64,000 bases of DNA from Arabidopsis thaliana (GCF_000001735.4 NC_003071.7:19567443-19631442); one strand, 5' to 3'; positions 1 to 12,941 are shown, counted from the stretch's first letter. Notes: generated by a model not told the origin, from the sequence alone. Numbers and translations are program-made.

Positions 1-779
1 ATTGTTCATTAACATCGTAAATGGACAACGCTTGACAACGTCTACAAATACTTGATGAAAAGAGATAAGAAATAAGTCTTCATTTATACCACATCAGTCT
101 TCACGTAGATGATCAAGACGATCCCCAGATTGACAATGTAGAGAACACCAAAAAGAATCTGCAAAATGTAAGAGAGTAGAATTGAGACAAATGAAGCGAT
201 GGATGGATCAAATTCCGCAGCTAATCCAAAGATAGGAGATTCAAAGAGAGGGAATTGCAAGCACCTGAGCAGGGTAGACTTCCCCTCCAGTTAAGTTCTG
301 CACTGCAGAGTAAACATAGAGGAAACCTGCTGGATAAACCAATGGCCCTGTATCGCCTTTCAAGTTCCCATAGTCTCTCTCTCCCCCGAGAAACCCACTA
401 ACCTGCCCCAATTAGATAAATTTCACTTAAAGACTACTAGTTTACTTTGAAGAAACCACAGTTGACCATTGACACTTACCTGTGACATGTAAGCATCCCA
501 ATCGATCTTCGTGTCTGTTAAAGGCAAATGACGAAATTTGGTTTAAAACCTATGCAAATGCACATTTCGAGGGATACGCAAGCAAAAAAAAAAAGGAGGT
601 AAATAGCTCTCACATGGAACATAGGCGATAATAAGTGCGACTAGGATTGCATCAGCAAGAATTAGCGCGAATGCGAATGGAACTGCAGGTTTTTTGAATA
701 GATCGGATCGATTCGTCTCCTTCCCCAGCCGACGGCTACGAGAAGCTCTCAAACTCGCCGGTGATGAGGCGCCCGCCAT
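1..779 (-). CDS. ALG3: ALG3 alpha-1,3-mannosyltransferase, 5' part (partial)
   Basis: ALG3 is the ER-membrane enzyme that adds the first lumenal alpha-1,3-mannose from Dol-P-Man to Man5GlcNAc2-PP-dolichol in N-glycan precursor assembly. I read coding exons 614-779, 480-514, 265-402 and 90-158, joined at GT-AG borders with the frame kept (136 codons). Positions 1-89 are intron, so the C-terminal part lies outside the window. The start at 779 opens MAGASSPASL. A hydrophobic helix (ALILADAILVALIIAYV) is followed by KIDWDAYMSQV and a GDTGPLVYPAG motif, as in the ALG3/NOT56 family. Two in-frame upstream Met codons give a longer open frame, but the conserved protein starts at MAGASS. The gene is divergent from TSPO and has several TGGGC/GCCCA elements upstream. 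Identity is firm; the completeness of the gene cannot be judged here. Confidence 0.9.
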
Positions 780-1258
780 GAAAACAGAGCAAATCGCATC
801 AGCGTCTAGCCAACGCCGCGTAACAGACAACTACTTCCATATTACTACTCTTCTAATTAGCCCAAATTAAATGAGCCTATTGGGCTTCTTGTCTTAGTCG
901 GTGTAGAGCCCAATTGTTGTTTTATTTTTTAATAATGCAAAAGTATTAAGCGATAAATAAATAAGCATCGCAATCGTCCCAAAACTGTGTGTATGCATCA
1001 GACATGAGCATATAGAGTAAGCACGTGTCCACACTTTTTCACAAAGTTATCTAAAAACAAAAAACAATTAATTAGCATTCGACGTGTACATATCACTCGC
1101 CACGTGTACAAGAGCCTTGGCCTTTTTGCTTCTTCTTCTTGTCTATTAATATCATCTCCTGATTATACTCTCTTTTGACCAAGCTGCTTCTTCTCCATCT
1201 ATCCAACATCTCAAATCTCAGTAATCTTGTTCCTTCGATTCTGTTTTGGACGTTTGTA
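780..1258. promoter_or_regulatory. ALG3/TSPO divergent intergenic region
   Basis: This is the short spacer between two divergent genes. On the ALG3 side (about 855-920) it carries GCCCA/TGGGC site-II-type elements, common in housekeeping plant promoters. On the TSPO side it carries ABRE-like ACGT boxes. No further gene is visible. Confidence 0.6.
1022..1108 (+). promoter_or_regulatory. ABRE-type boxes upstream of TSPO
   Basis: CACGTGTC lies at 1022-1029 and CACGTGTA at 1101-1108, with a further ACGTGT at 1082-1087, within about 240 bp of the TSPO start. ABA-responsive bZIP factors bind such ACGT-core elements. Their presence fits the known ABA and osmotic-stress induction of plant TSPO. Function is inferred from motif and position only. 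Confidence 0.6.
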
Positions 1259-1849
1259 ATGGATTCTCAGGACATCAGATACCGCGGCGGAGACGACAGA
1301 GACGCTGCAACGACGGCTATGGCCGAGACAGAGAGGAAAAGCGCTGACGACAACAAAGGAAAACGCGATCAAAAGAGGGCGATGGCGAAACGTGGTCTCA
1401 AGTCTCTGACGGTAGCGGTTGCGGCTCCTGTGCTCGTGACGCTCTTCGCTACGTATTTCCTCGGCACAAGCGACGGATACGGGAATCGAGCTAAGTCCTC
1501 GTCGTGGATCCCACCTCTGTGGCTCCTACACACAACGTGTCTCGCTTCTAGTGGTCTGATGGGTTTGGCTGCGTGGCTTGTATGGGTTGACGGTGGCTTC
1601 CACAAGAAGCCCAATGCTCTGTATCTTTACTTAGCTCAGTTTTTGCTCTGTTTGGTTTGGGATCCGGTTACGTTCCGCGTCGGGTCGGGAGTAGCGGGGC
1701 TTGCGGTGTGGTTGGGTCAATCGGCTGCGTTATTCGGATGCTACAAGGCCTTTAATGAGATAAGTCCGGTCGCTGGTAATCTGGTAAAGCCGTGTTTGGC
1801 TTGGGCTGCCTTTGTAGCCGCTGTTAATGTAAAGCTTGCAGTCGCGTGA
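1259..1849 (+). CDS. TSPO: TSPO/MBR-family membrane protein
   Basis: This is a single-exon gene of 196 aa. Residues 1-49 are a hydrophilic, charged extension specific to plant TSPOs (Met21 and Met42 could act as alternative starts). It is followed by five hydrophobic segments with TspO/MBR landmarks: the WIPPLWLLH stretch with His91, the residue reported to bind haem, and a LVWDPVTF segment. In Arabidopsis the protein is ABA- and stress-induced, sits in ER/Golgi membranes, binds porphyrin or haem, and is reported to route PIP2;7 aquaporin to autophagic degradation. I chose the ATG at 1259 because the upstream in-frame stretch begins at a non-ATG codon and is not family-like. ABRE boxes lie just upstream. 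Identity is secure from family features; the regulation is inferred. Confidence 0.95.
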   Translation: MDSQDIRYRGGDDRDAATTAMAETERKSADDNKGKRDQKRAMAKRGLKSLTVAVAAPVLVTLFATYFLGTSDGYGNRAKSSSWIPPLWLLHTTCLASSGLMGLAAWLVWVDGGFHKKPNALYLYLAQFLLCLVWDPVTFRVGSGVAGLAVWLGQSAALFGCYKAFNEISPVAGNLVKPCLAWAAFVAAVNVKLAVA

Positions 1850-2633
1850 GATCTGTAAACGCTATACGATGATGTTTGTAGAGTCTGAGTCATATGAGTG
1901 TTTCTTGTTGTTTTTGTTTTTTGTGATATATACCATAAAAGATGTCTTTGCGATCCAATGGTCTGGTCATTGTGGAGTAATAGACATGAACATGATATAC
2001 TTGAGAAATAATGTGATATTGTAGAAGTTTTAAGCGTTGGTCTGAAATCAAACTGTGAGATTCTTAAAAGGCGATCGTTTTACTTTTATGTCGCCGAAAC
2101 GGAACAAATTCAAACGGTAAAGCCAACTATACTTTGATCAGTTTTGGGTTGGGCCGTTGACACTGTTTTGTGGGCTTCTCAGTCAGTGGTAAACCTAAAA
2201 TTAATATAGGAACTCGAGGATTAGGGCCCAATCCATTTTAACACGTGATGATATCATGTAAGGTTTGGAGGGAATATACAAAAAGTGGATGAATGATAGC
2301 GAACGAGAGGTCCTTGTGCTTTTTTGATTTACCCTCGAGACTCGTGCCGACGGAGTGGCCGTGGCTTTCGTGCAACAGTCTCGACCCATACCTCGACACG
2401 TGTTGAAAACGGTCCATTAAGAGTAAGACATCTGTCAATAGGACAGCTGTCCTAGAGGTCACTCGTCTCTCACAATCCAATCCCTTTCGCTTAAATTAAA
2501 ACTAAAATGGAGCATGGCAGCAACATGCCACGTGGCTCACCAGTTTCAAATCTGAGCCGTCCGGTGTGATATAAGTCTTTTTAAAGAGAGAGAGAGCGGT
2601 TCGTTTGTCTGCAACGGCACCAAGTCTTTGACA
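1850..2633 (+). promoter_or_regulatory. TSPO 3' flank and LDAP2 promoter with G-boxes
   Basis: Three CACGTG cores lie at 2242-2247, 2397-2402 and inside CCACGTGGC at 2528-2536, the last being a strong G-box/ABRE. A GATATAAG TATA-like element lies near 2568. GGGCCCA and GGGCCG elements near 2150 and 2224 may also contribute. The first part must hold the TSPO 3' UTR. No additional gene is seen. Confidence 0.6.
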
Positions 2634-3422
2634 ATGGCTGAAGATGAAATAGTAGTCGAAGAAGAGCAATCACAGCCACAGGAGATTACTCCAGTTCCAC
2701 CATCTTCTTCGTCTTCGCCTTCGTTAGTGGTGGAAGACGACGATGAGATGAAGCTCAAGCACTTGGAATTCATTCAAGTCGCGGCGGTTTACTTCGCCGC
2801 CTGTTTCTCGACCCTCTACGAGTTGGCTAAAGACAACGCTGGTCCACTCAAACTCGGCGTCGAGAACATTGAAGATTGCGTTCGAACCGTGCTTGCTCCA
2901 TTATACGAAAAATTCCACGACGTTCCTTTCAAGCTTCTCCTTTTCGTCGATCGTAAGGTAACAATCAGAATGTAATTCTTAACTTGAATATCGCTTCGGT
3001 TTCATGAGTGAGAGGCAAATGATTTGCTTGGTTTTCAGGTGGACGATGTGTTCTTCGATGTTGAGACATATGTTCCGTCATTGGTGAAGCAAGCTTCTAG
3101 CCAAGCGCTCACGGTGGCCACGGAGGTGCAGCGCACCGGCGTTGTGGACACTACCAAGAGCATTGCAAGAAGCGTCCGGGACAAGTACGAGCCAGCGGCA
3201 GAGTATTACGCAGCGACGCTGTGGCGTTTACTGAATCAACTGCCGTTGTTCCCTGAAGTTGCGCATTTAGTGATCCCCACGGCGTTTTACTGGTCAGAGA
3301 AGTACAACGATGCGGTTCGTTACGTTGGCGACAGAGACTACTTTGGGGCAGAGTATCTACCCATGATTCCTATTGAGAAGATCTCTGATATTTTGGAACA
3401 AGATCAGTGTCGAGCTGATTGA
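2634..3422 (+). CDS. LDAP2: Lipid droplet-associated protein (REF/SRP family)
   Basis: Two exons, 2634-2957 and 3039-3422, joined by an 81-nt GT-AG intron, encode 235 aa. After an acidic, Ser/Pro-rich N-terminus (residues 1-45) comes the rubber elongation factor (REF) domain, about residues 45-215. It shows HLEFIQVAAVYF near its start and a PLFPEVAHLVIPTA motif. LDAPs coat cytosolic lipid droplets in leaves and seeds and control their number and size, especially under drought or cold. I chose ATG 2634 because the triplet two codons upstream in the same frame is TTG. G-box elements upstream fit stress regulation. The stop is only 237 bp from that of the convergent GTS1 gene. LDAP2 (SRP2) rather than LDAP1 or LDAP3 is inferred mainly from gene order. 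Confidence 0.92.
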
Positions 3423-3659
3423 CTATTTACTCTTCTGAAGCCAAAGATTCCTTCTTCTATAGAGTATATATACTGTATGTACTCTGTTTTTCTTTCCTTT
3501 CTGCAATTTGCTATCCCAAGAGATGTAATCTTTCTTCAATATTTCATTTAAACAACTTTGCCTTTTAATAATAACAAGAACAAGAGACATAAAGGAAACT
3601 GTCCTCTTCAGTCTCAACTTTTATAAAAGACACAAGACCCAAAAAGTAGTATCTGTTTA

Positions 3660-5504
3660 CTAGTAAGGAGAGTGTCTGTTTTTCTTGCGGTTCCTTGGCG
3701 GCTTAACAACCAACTCACTTGAAGTCCAAGACCGGTTAATCTCGGTAGCATCCTCATCCGACTTCCAGCAACATAGTCGCCCATCTTCACCCCCAGTCCA
3801 TCCAAATAACCCTGCAGCTCCTCCATACTCGCCTGGCATCTGCAGAACGCTCCTTACTACATCTATGTGACCTCCACCAAGAATAGCTTCAGCGGTACCG
3901 ATTGATCCAGGCTGTTTGTAGTTCACCGGAAAATAACCAACGGTTCCTGCGCACGTTCCACCGATCACCCATAAATCTTCACCTCCTGGACAATGACAAT
4001 CAACAAAATAATCAACCTGCAAAAGAGTAATGGGAAAGTTCAACTCTGTAAGTAACCATTAGGTTTCTGGTTAGTGTTAATGTTTTACTAGAAGGGAAAG
4101 AATGAGATTGTTACATTATCTTGAGTCCAACTATCTGATGCGAGTTCCCGAGCTTTCTCTAGGTTGACTTCACAGCTTCCGTCTTCCCAATTCCAAATAC
4201 TAGAAAGGAGTAAAGAAATTAAAAACAGCACAAGTAACAGACTACAGTTGGAGAGGAGGGCGTGAAAGAGTACCTTAGAGTTTCTATATGAGTGAGACAC
4301 CAGAGCTTTTTATAGCCATCTCCGAGGAAACCTATTTTGCCAATTGAAGTTCCCACGTTGATGACCTAAAGAGCGACCAAGGCAGAAATGGTTCAGAACT
4401 CTCATCTACTATCTTGATGCAGCAAGAAGGCTGATACCTTAAATCTAAAACTTACAGATTCCAGATGATCATCGTCATTGATATCACCTTCAGTGTTAAA
4501 AAGACATATCAATCCATCCACGGAAGCGGAAAGAAGCTTGTTGGGCTTGTTAGGAACAAAGTGTACCTATAATTAAGAACAGAGTTGACATCTATAAACT
4601 AACAACAAACTAGTTCCTTTCCCGCTTGAGCAGAAAGAATGAGAGAGCAACAAACCTGAGTGACGTCGTCCATGTGGGATTCCTCTAAACAAGCAACTTG
4701 CTTTGAGTTTCTCCAGTCCCACAAAAGAACCTGCACCATCGCTTCAGATTGTAACAAGCTGAAACATAGAAAATGCTCAAAACTAGCCTTTTTTCTTTCT
4801 CAAAGTGTACTCCTTTTTAAACATTTAGAGAAACAAAAAAAAAAACACGATTCCACAGGATTGAGATGCCTAACCTGCTCTTTGCATCCACCAGCCAGAA
4901 GATTATCTGCAGCACCTCCATAGGAGAAGCTGAAAATCTCCTGATCATTCCCAGTATCAATACGCGAAACCTGAAACACCCATGATCAACTTAAATTCAA
5001 TGAGTTCCGAAAATGGAATCACATTTACGACAGAATTTATATAAAAAAAAAAAAACTCACCTGTTGGAAACTTCGAGTGTCCCAAGATCTAATGGTACCA
5101 TCGGAGGAACAAGAGTGCAAAACGTGAGGAGACGCCGCCGAGTCGGAGGAAAACGCAATCTGATTGACGGTATCGGAGTGGCCTTTACATTCGCCGTAGT
5201 ACTGACCAGTCACCGGCGAGTAAAGCTTGACGGTGTTGGTTGATAAGGAAACCGCGATTGCTGTCCAATCGATTCTGTCACAAAACCAGAGTTGGGTTCA
5301 CTTTCAGTAAACTAATTAGTATGGTTATCGAAAAGAGAGAACAGAAAGCTTTTACTTTGGGACAATCTGGAAGACGTAGTCAGAGCCGAAGTTGGTCTGA
5401 ATAGAGTTCTTGAGCCCAAATTTCTTCACGTTTTGAGCCGGAGAAGAATCCGAAAGCTGACGATTTTGAACCTCCACTTCCATCTCCGACGACACTTCTT
5501 CCAT
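3660..5504 (-). CDS. GTS1: WD40-repeat protein GIGANTUS1 (WDR89-like)
   Basis: Eight exons on the minus strand encode 392 aa: 5356-5504, 5061-5274, 4875-4970, 4656-4730, 4456-4566, 4274-4365, 4115-4199 and 3660-4016. All borders are GT-AG and the frame closes. The protein is a single WD40 propeller. WD-type units include HSDTVNQIAFSSD...SWDTRSF near residue 100 and GGHIDVVRSV...GWTGGEDGRLCCW near the C-terminus, which then ends in a basic tail rich in Arg and Lys. In Arabidopsis GTS1 is described as a negative regulator of germination and biomass, and is linked to ribosome biogenesis factors; human WDR89 is the counterpart. Promoter-side GGCCCA elements lie at about 5630-5690. The gene is convergent with LDAP2. 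Confidence 0.9.
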
Positions 5505-7501
5505 TTGCCGTTTCAGCGAAATTGATAAGGGTTTTAACGGTCTAGGGTTTGTTCGTTGATCAAAACGAAACGAGGATTAGCACTTACCTCTCTAAGTCAT
5601 AGAGAAGGTTATAACTCTATAGGTCAAAATTTAGGCCTGTTTTAACCTTTTCGGCCCATTTAACGCACGGTCCAATACGATTATTAGCCCAAGGAAACAA
5701 CAACCAACTCGCTCGCTCACCGTGCGCTTCTTCTAAACATGTCCATAGAAACATAAACATACTAAAATGTGAAAAGATTAAATTAAAAAACGGATAGAAA
5801 CATATAGAAAGCCACGTGATGGTAGCAAACAGATTTAGTGGTTACAACCAGATATCATTTGATATTGAGATTTATGAAAATGTCCTTTTTCAATGGCTCC
5901 GATCGGTCAGTGATCGGATCTAATATTATAAAGGTGTGTTGACCCATAACATAATATTATTACTAATACAAGTAACATGCGGTAATTAACTCTATGTCGA
6001 TCTTTTTTCTCTGCATATATATCTTTTAGTCGGTTTTTTCGTTCTTGCTAATCGTTATATTCCTCTACACATGGCAATGGAAAAGAAACGAGTAACAACA
6101 ACAAGTAGCCTGCAAATAATTAAGTGCGATAAGACAACTCTGCTCTGATTGGAAACTGATATTCCGGCCCGTCCCCCTTTTATTACGTAGGAGTAATAAA
6201 ATTGGGAACGTCAACTTATATTAATCATGACGACGTTTTCTCAAGGGAGCAAATTGTACGTTACGTCTCATATTATCACCACTTTTTTGCAGCAACACAG
6301 TTTTATTTCACACAATACAACAACACTTTATATTATATATGAGAGTGATAGAATTTTATCATTCCATATTTCCATGATATAAAGGGTTCCAATAATTGGT
6401 CCAATTTTTCTAATAAGACTTTTCTTATTCTCATAGACTCTTCTTATTCATCTTTCTTAATCAATTCGACCAACTCAGTGGAAGACAAATCTCACACGAC
6501 CCTTTCCACTTTTTGGTAACTTTATTATTAATTTATTAGTATGGTGTAGTTCCTTTCTTTCTTCTGCTGATCTTGTCAACAAAATACTAAATTTTTCCTA
6601 AGCGGCTGTTTATATATTATTAACAAAGGTTTCCGCGTGTCTCTTGTTTAACTAGTAGACTAAAAACAAATCGTAAACTCGATTTTCTCAACCAAATTTA
6701 GAAGATACTACGGCATGTAATTAGCTAATGATAAAAGATTCGAATTTTCGTTCCAATGGATTTGTCTTTTCTTTTGCCCAAAACCAAGAATTTGTCTTCT
6801 CTTGGCAGTATTTAGCTAGACAACGCATATAGCTATATATTTTGTGTACACTGGTCAAGGTCGTGGATACGTCATTAATAATATTATTTCCAATAAGTCC
6901 TATTAAAACATTAAACAACTTTGAGTTTTAAAACAAACTTAGTGTAAAGAAAATAAAAATAGCAGACAGTTTACGGGTAAGACTAGATGACCATATATGA
7001 TTGAGTGCATAAAACATCTTTTTTCTTTCTTTTTTTGAAAAAGCGAAACTAAAAGATTATTAGTTGTTGGAAATCAGCTTAGCGTAATCTTCGAGAAAAT
7101 GACTCTAATGCTAAAATACTGATTTAATCAATTTTCTAATGGTTTGACCCAACAGACTTTTTTTTTTTTCTATCCTCTAATAATATATAATCATATAGTA
7201 GTAATTATTTAGTAGATAATATGATTAACACGTGAATAGCAAAGTTTCTATCATTTTTATTCAAAAAAAGATTCATAAGTAATAAAATGATAGTCAACTT
7301 TTCTTTTTCTTTTTGTGTTTGGCCTTTTGTTGCAGCGTCATTGTTGTACACCACCAGTCACACTATTGTGGGATGTGATAATCGGTACCTTTTAATGTCA
7401 GGAGCTTCTTTCTTACATTTTCCACTTCAAACAAACCGATAATTCAGAGGAATTTTCTCTTCCTCTCTCTCTCTCTTTTTTATATTTTTTCACTGGGAAA
7501 A
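5505..7501. other. Intergenic region GTS1/ABCC4
   Basis: About 2 kb of AT-rich spacer between divergent starts. GCCCA/GGCCT elements near 5630-5690 belong to the GTS1 side, and a CACGTG box lies at 5813-5818. A CT-rich leader (7459-7478) sits just before the ABCC4 start. No open frame in it has coding character, and I see no RNA gene or transposon end. Confidence 0.5.
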
Positions 7502-10500
7502 ATGTGGTTGCTTTCGTCTTCTCCATGGCTCTCTGAGCTCTCATGTTCATATTCGGCTGTTGTAGAACATACGTCTTCAGTTCCAGTACCAATCCAATGG
7601 CTCAGATTTGTTTTACTCTCTCCTTGCCCTCAACGCGCTCTCTTCTCCGCCGTTGATTTTATATTCCTCCTCTGCTTCGCTCTTCACAAGCTCTTTTCTT
7701 CTCCTTCTTCTTCTTCCGAAATCAACGGACACGCTGAGATTAGGAAACCTCTTATTGGTATCCGTGGAAGAACCCCAACCAGAACAACCGCATGGTTCAA
7801 AACGACGGTCGCAGTCACCGTTCTATTGTCGTTTTGCTCCGTCGTGCTCTGCGTTTTGGCCTTCACTGGCAAGCGACGGACTCAGAGACCATGGAACCTC
7901 ATAGACCCGCTCTTTTGGCTTATTCACGCCGTTACACACCTAGTCATCGCCGTTCTCGTCCTCCACCAGAAGAGATTCGCTGCTCTAAATCATCCCTTAT
8001 CTCTACGAATCTACTGGATTTCCAGTTTCGTCCTCACGTCTCTCTTCGCCGTCACTGGGATTTTCCATTTTCTCTCCGACGCCGCCACGAGTCTGAGAGC
8101 AGAAGACGTCGCTTCATTCTTCTCCTTCCCTTTAACCGCCTTTCTTCTCATCGCCTCCGTCAGAGGAATCACCGGCCTCGTCACAGCGGAGACCAACAGT
8201 CCTACGAAACCATCCGACGCCGTTTCGGTGGAGAAATCCGATAACGTCTCTCTCTACGCGTCTGCTTCTGTTTTCTCGAAAACGTTCTGGTTATGGATGA
8301 ATCCTTTACTCAGCAAAGGCTACAAATCTCCACTGACGCTCGAACAAGTCCCCACGCTTTCTCCAGAGCACAAAGCAGAGAGGCTCGCGCTTCTCTTCGA
8401 ATCGAGTTGGCCCAAACCGTCGGAGAATTCTAGCCACCCTATCCGTACGACTCTACTCCGATGTTTCTGGAAGGAGATCCTCTTCACCGCGATTCTAGCC
8501 ATCGTCCGTCTCGGCGTCATGTACGTTGGTCCCGTTCTCATCCAGAGCTTCGTCGATTTCACCTCCGGCAAGAGATCCTCCCCGTGGCAAGGTTATTACC
8601 TCGTCCTCATCCTCCTTGTTGCCAAATTCGTCGAGGTCTTGACGACGCATCAGTTCAATTTCGATTCCCAGAAGCTTGGGATGCTTATAAGGTCAACTCT
8701 AATCACTGCACTCTACAAGAAAGGTTTAAAGCTCACAGGCTCTGCGCGTCAGAACCACGGCGTAGGACAAATCGTGAATTACATGGCCGTAGATGCACAA
8801 CAGCTCTCTGACATGATGCTTCAGCTCCACGCAATCTGGCTCATGCCTTTGCAAGTCACTGTTGCACTAGTGCTTCTCTACGGGAGCCTAGGCGCGTCTG
8901 TTATAACCGCGGTTATTGGGCTGACTGGAGTGTTCGTCTTCATCCTCCTGGGGACTCAGAGAAACAACGGATACCAATTCAGCTTGATGGGAAACCGAGA
9001 TTCTCGGATGAAGGCCACCAACGAGATGCTCAATTACATGCGAGTCATCAAGTTTCAGGCTTGGGAGAATCATTTTAACAAGAGGATCCTCAAATTCAGG
9101 GACATGGAGTTTGGTTGGCTATCCAAGTTTCTTTACTCCATTGCTGGCAATATTATTGTCCTCTGGAGCACGCCAGTGCTTATCTCTGCTCTCACCTTCG
9201 CCACCGCCCTTGCCTTGGGAGTCAAGCTTGACGCTGGGACTGTGTTCACCACCACAACCATTTTCAAGATCCTGCAAGAACCCATCAGGACGTTTCCTCA
9301 GTCTATGATTTCTCTCTCGCAGGCAATGATCTCTCTTGGGAGACTGGACTCATACATGATGAGCAAAGAGCTGTCGGAAGATGCTGTGGAGAGAGCCCTG
9401 GGTTGTGATGGTAATACTGCCGTGGAGGTCAGAGATGGAAGCTTTAGTTGGGATGATGAGGACAACGAACCTGCTCTCAGTGATATCAACTTCAAGGTTA
9501 AGAAAGGTGAGCTCACTGCGATAGTTGGAACCGTTGGTTCAGGGAAATCTTCTCTGTTAGCTTCGGTTCTTGGTGAAATGCACAGAATCTCAGGCCAGGT
9601 GCGAATTTTTTTTAATGTAGTCTAAAGATTCAGAGAACTAACATTTGGAACATTTGTTGATTCAAAACAAGTTTATTTGTAGGTGAGAGTTTGTGGGAGC
9701 ACAGGTTATGTAGCTCAGACGTCGTGGATTGAAAACGGGACGGTTCAAGACAACATCTTGTTTGGTCTTCCAATGGTTAGAGAGAAGTACAACAAAGTTC
9801 TCAATGTCTGTTCTCTTGAAAAAGACCTACAAATGATGGAGTTTGGAGATAAGACTGAGATTGGAGAACGCGGAATCAACCTCAGCGGAGGGCAGAAGCA
9901 ACGTATACAGCTCGCACGTGCTGTCTATCAGGAATGCGATGTATACTTGCTCGACGATGTTTTTAGCGCAGTGGATGCTCATACCGGTTCAGATATATTC
10001 AAGGTAGCAAGGGACAGAAAAAAACTCTTGATGTTAGTATTCCCCCCTTTAAAATGCAACAGAAGTTGATTCTTGTTATTGTGATGTTTTTACAGAAATG
10101 TGTAAGAGGAGCTCTGAAAGGCAAGACCGTATTACTCGTTACCCATCAAGTGGATTTCTTGCACAACGTGGATTGCATCTTGGTATACAAATCATTAATA
10201 GATTTATGTTAGTAAAATAAAAAAACTAGAACTTGTTCTTACGAGATAGAATATTCAGGTGATGCGGGATGGAAAGATTGTTGAATCAGGAAAATATGAC
10301 GAATTAGTCAGCTCCGGATTGGATTTTGGGGAACTTGTGGCTGCACATGAGACGTCAATGGAGCTGGTTGAAGCCGGTGCAGACTCTGCAGCAGTCGCCA
10401 CATCCCCAAGAACACCAACGTCTCCCCATGCAAGCTCTCCGAGAACGTCAATGGAGTCTCCTCACTTAAGTGATCTAAACGATGAGCATATCAAATCATT

Positions 10501-12941
10501 TCTCGGTTCTCACATCGTAGAAGATGGCTCGAAGCTCATCAAAGAAGAAGAAAGGGAAACCGGACAGGTTAGCTTAGGAGTTTACAAACAGTACTGCACT
10601 GAGGCTTATGGCTGGTGGGGAATTGTGCTTGTTCTGTTCTTCTCTCTGACGTGGCAGGGATCTCTAATGGCCAGCGATTACTGGCTTGCATACGAAACAT
10701 CAGCCAAAAATGCAATATCATTTGATGCTTCCGTTTTCATTCTCGGATATGTAATTATTGCACTTGTTTCCATCGTTTTGGTGAGCATCCGGTCATATTA
10801 CGTCACCCACTTGGGACTCAAGACGGCTCAGATCTTTTTCCGACAGATTCTTAATAGTATCTTACACGCTCCCATGTCATTCTTTGACACCACGCCATCG
10901 GGAAGAATTCTCAGTCGGGTGAGACAACTTTTCTCCTTATCAGTTCGTTTACATACAAATTTTAGCAGAGATGTTAAAAGGAATTTTCTCTTTCGAACTT
11001 TGCAGGCATCGACTGATCAGACCAATGTCGATATCCTTATTCCGTTTATGCTCGGACTTGTGGTCTCAATGTACACCACTCTGCTGAGCATTTTCATAGT
11101 TACCTGCCAGTACGCTTGGCCAACTGCATTCTTTGTGATTCCCCTTGGCTGGCTTAACATCTGGTACCGGGTAGGCATCTCTTTGATCTCATGCTCTGAT
11201 TTTTATTTTTTTTAAATGTATGATATGTATGATGTTCCTAACGTGACTTTGCTTATGATCTTCAGAACTATTACCTCGCTTCTTCCCGTGAATTAACACG
11301 CATGGACTCAATCACTAAGGCTCCCATCATCCACCATTTCTCTGAAAGTATAGCTGGAGTGATGACAATCCGATCATTCAGGAAGCAGGAGTTGTTTAGA
11401 CAAGAGAATGTAAAACGTGTAAATGATAATCTCAGGATGGACTTCCACAACAATGGCTCCAACGAATGGCTCGGGTTTCGGCTGGAGCTGGTTGGGAGCT
11501 GGGTGCTCTGCATCTCGGCTTTGTTTATGGTATTGTTACCCAGCAACGTTATCAGACCAGGTAAGGATCACTAAACCCCCTTTCAGTAGTTGATACTAAT
11601 GTTCGTTCCCTTGGGACAATAAATCATGCATTTTCTTTGGGTCTGATGCAGAGAATGTAGGGTTGTCCCTGTCGTACGGACTGTCCCTGAACTCGGTTCT
11701 GTTCTTTGCCATATACATGAGCTGCTTTGTCGAGAACAAGATGGTTTCAGTTGAAAGGATCAAACAGTTCACTGATATTCCCTCAGAATCCGAGTGGGAG
11801 AGAAAAGAAACCCTTCCACCTTCGAATTGGCCCTTCCATGGCAATGTACATCTCGAAGACCTCAAGGTGAGTCAAAGAAACCAAAACAGCCTTGTGTTAA
11901 AACTCACCTTTACTGTTCAAACTTGTGAAGGATGATGTGTGTTGTAAACAACAGGTGCGCTACAGACCGAACACTCCACTTGTGCTCAAGGGGATCACTC
12001 TTGACATCAAAGGAGGAGAGAAGGTTGGTGTGGTTGGACGGACGGGAAGCGGGAAATCGACATTGATCCAAGTCTTGTTCAGGCTTGTAGAACCATCAGG
12101 AGGGAAGATAATCATAGACGGGATTGATATAAGCACTCTAGGGCTACATGATCTCAGGTCAAGATTCGGAATCATTCCGCAAGAACCTGTCCTCTTTGAA
12201 GGAACCGTGAGAAGCAACATCGACCCGACAGAGCAATACTCTGACGAAGAAATCTGGAAGGTGATGATAAAACATGTTTTGCCTCTTGATCTTCTAAAGC
12301 TAAAAACCATTTGTTACATATAACAACATCTGTTTTTCGTTTTTTCTGTTTATCAGAGCCTGGAACGGTGTCAACTCAAGGATGTTGTAGCTACCAAGCC
12401 TGAGAAGCTCGATTCTTTGGGTGAGTATTGATCTGTAACGATGGAGTTTGATCTATATATATATCGTAGAAATCTCTGTATCTATATATATGAAGTATTA
12501 ATACTTGATTGGAACAGTGGTTGATAATGGGGAGAACTGGAGCGTAGGGCAGAGGCAGCTTCTATGCTTAGGCAGGGTTATGTTGAAACGCAGCAGACTT
12601 CTCTTCCTAGACGAAGCAACTGCATCCGTTGATTCCCAAACCGACGCCGTGATTCAGAAGATCATCAGAGAAGACTTTGCGTCGTGCACCATCATCAGCA
12701 TCGCCCACCGGATTCCTACAGTGATGGACGGCGATCGAGTCCTTGTCATTGATGCTGGTAAGACTTAAAAAAGAAACAAACTTGTCATGTTTTCAGTTTT
12801 ACAGAAATACAGAGTTGATGAATTATGGAATTTTGAACAGGGAAAGCGAAAGAGTTCGATAGCCCGGCTCGCTTGCTGGAGAGGCCGTCTCTGTTTGCGG
12901 CGCTGGTGCAAGAGTACGCTCTCCGATCTGCCGGAATATGA
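7502..12941 (+). CDS. ABCC4: ABC transporter, C family (MRP4)
   Basis: Eleven exons encode 1516 aa: 7502-9598, 9683-10003, 10096-10182, 10259-10918, 11006-11170, 11266-11560, 11652-11866, 11955-12260, 12357-12420, 12518-12757 and 12841-12941. The architecture is that of a full ABCC pump: N-terminal TMD0-like hydrophobic region, TMD1, NBD1, TMD2, NBD2. NBD1 has Walker A GTVGSGKS (residues 676-683), signature LSGGQ (766-770) and Walker B YLLDD. NBD2 has Walker A GRTGSGKS (1308-1315), the divergent signature SVGQ usual in this family, and Walker B LLFLDEA. The linker is Ser/Thr/Pro-rich (TSPRTPTSP). Arabidopsis MRP4 is a plasma-membrane transporter linked to stomatal opening and antifolate transport. 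The large first exon has long open shadow frames that I discount. Confidence 0.95.

Noticed and set aside
7608-8811. Several 80-150-codon frames overlapping ABCC4 exon 1 on both strands
   Set aside because: They are shadows of a 2-kb GC-richer exon; the in-frame reading has the ABC transporter domains and the shadows have no family features.
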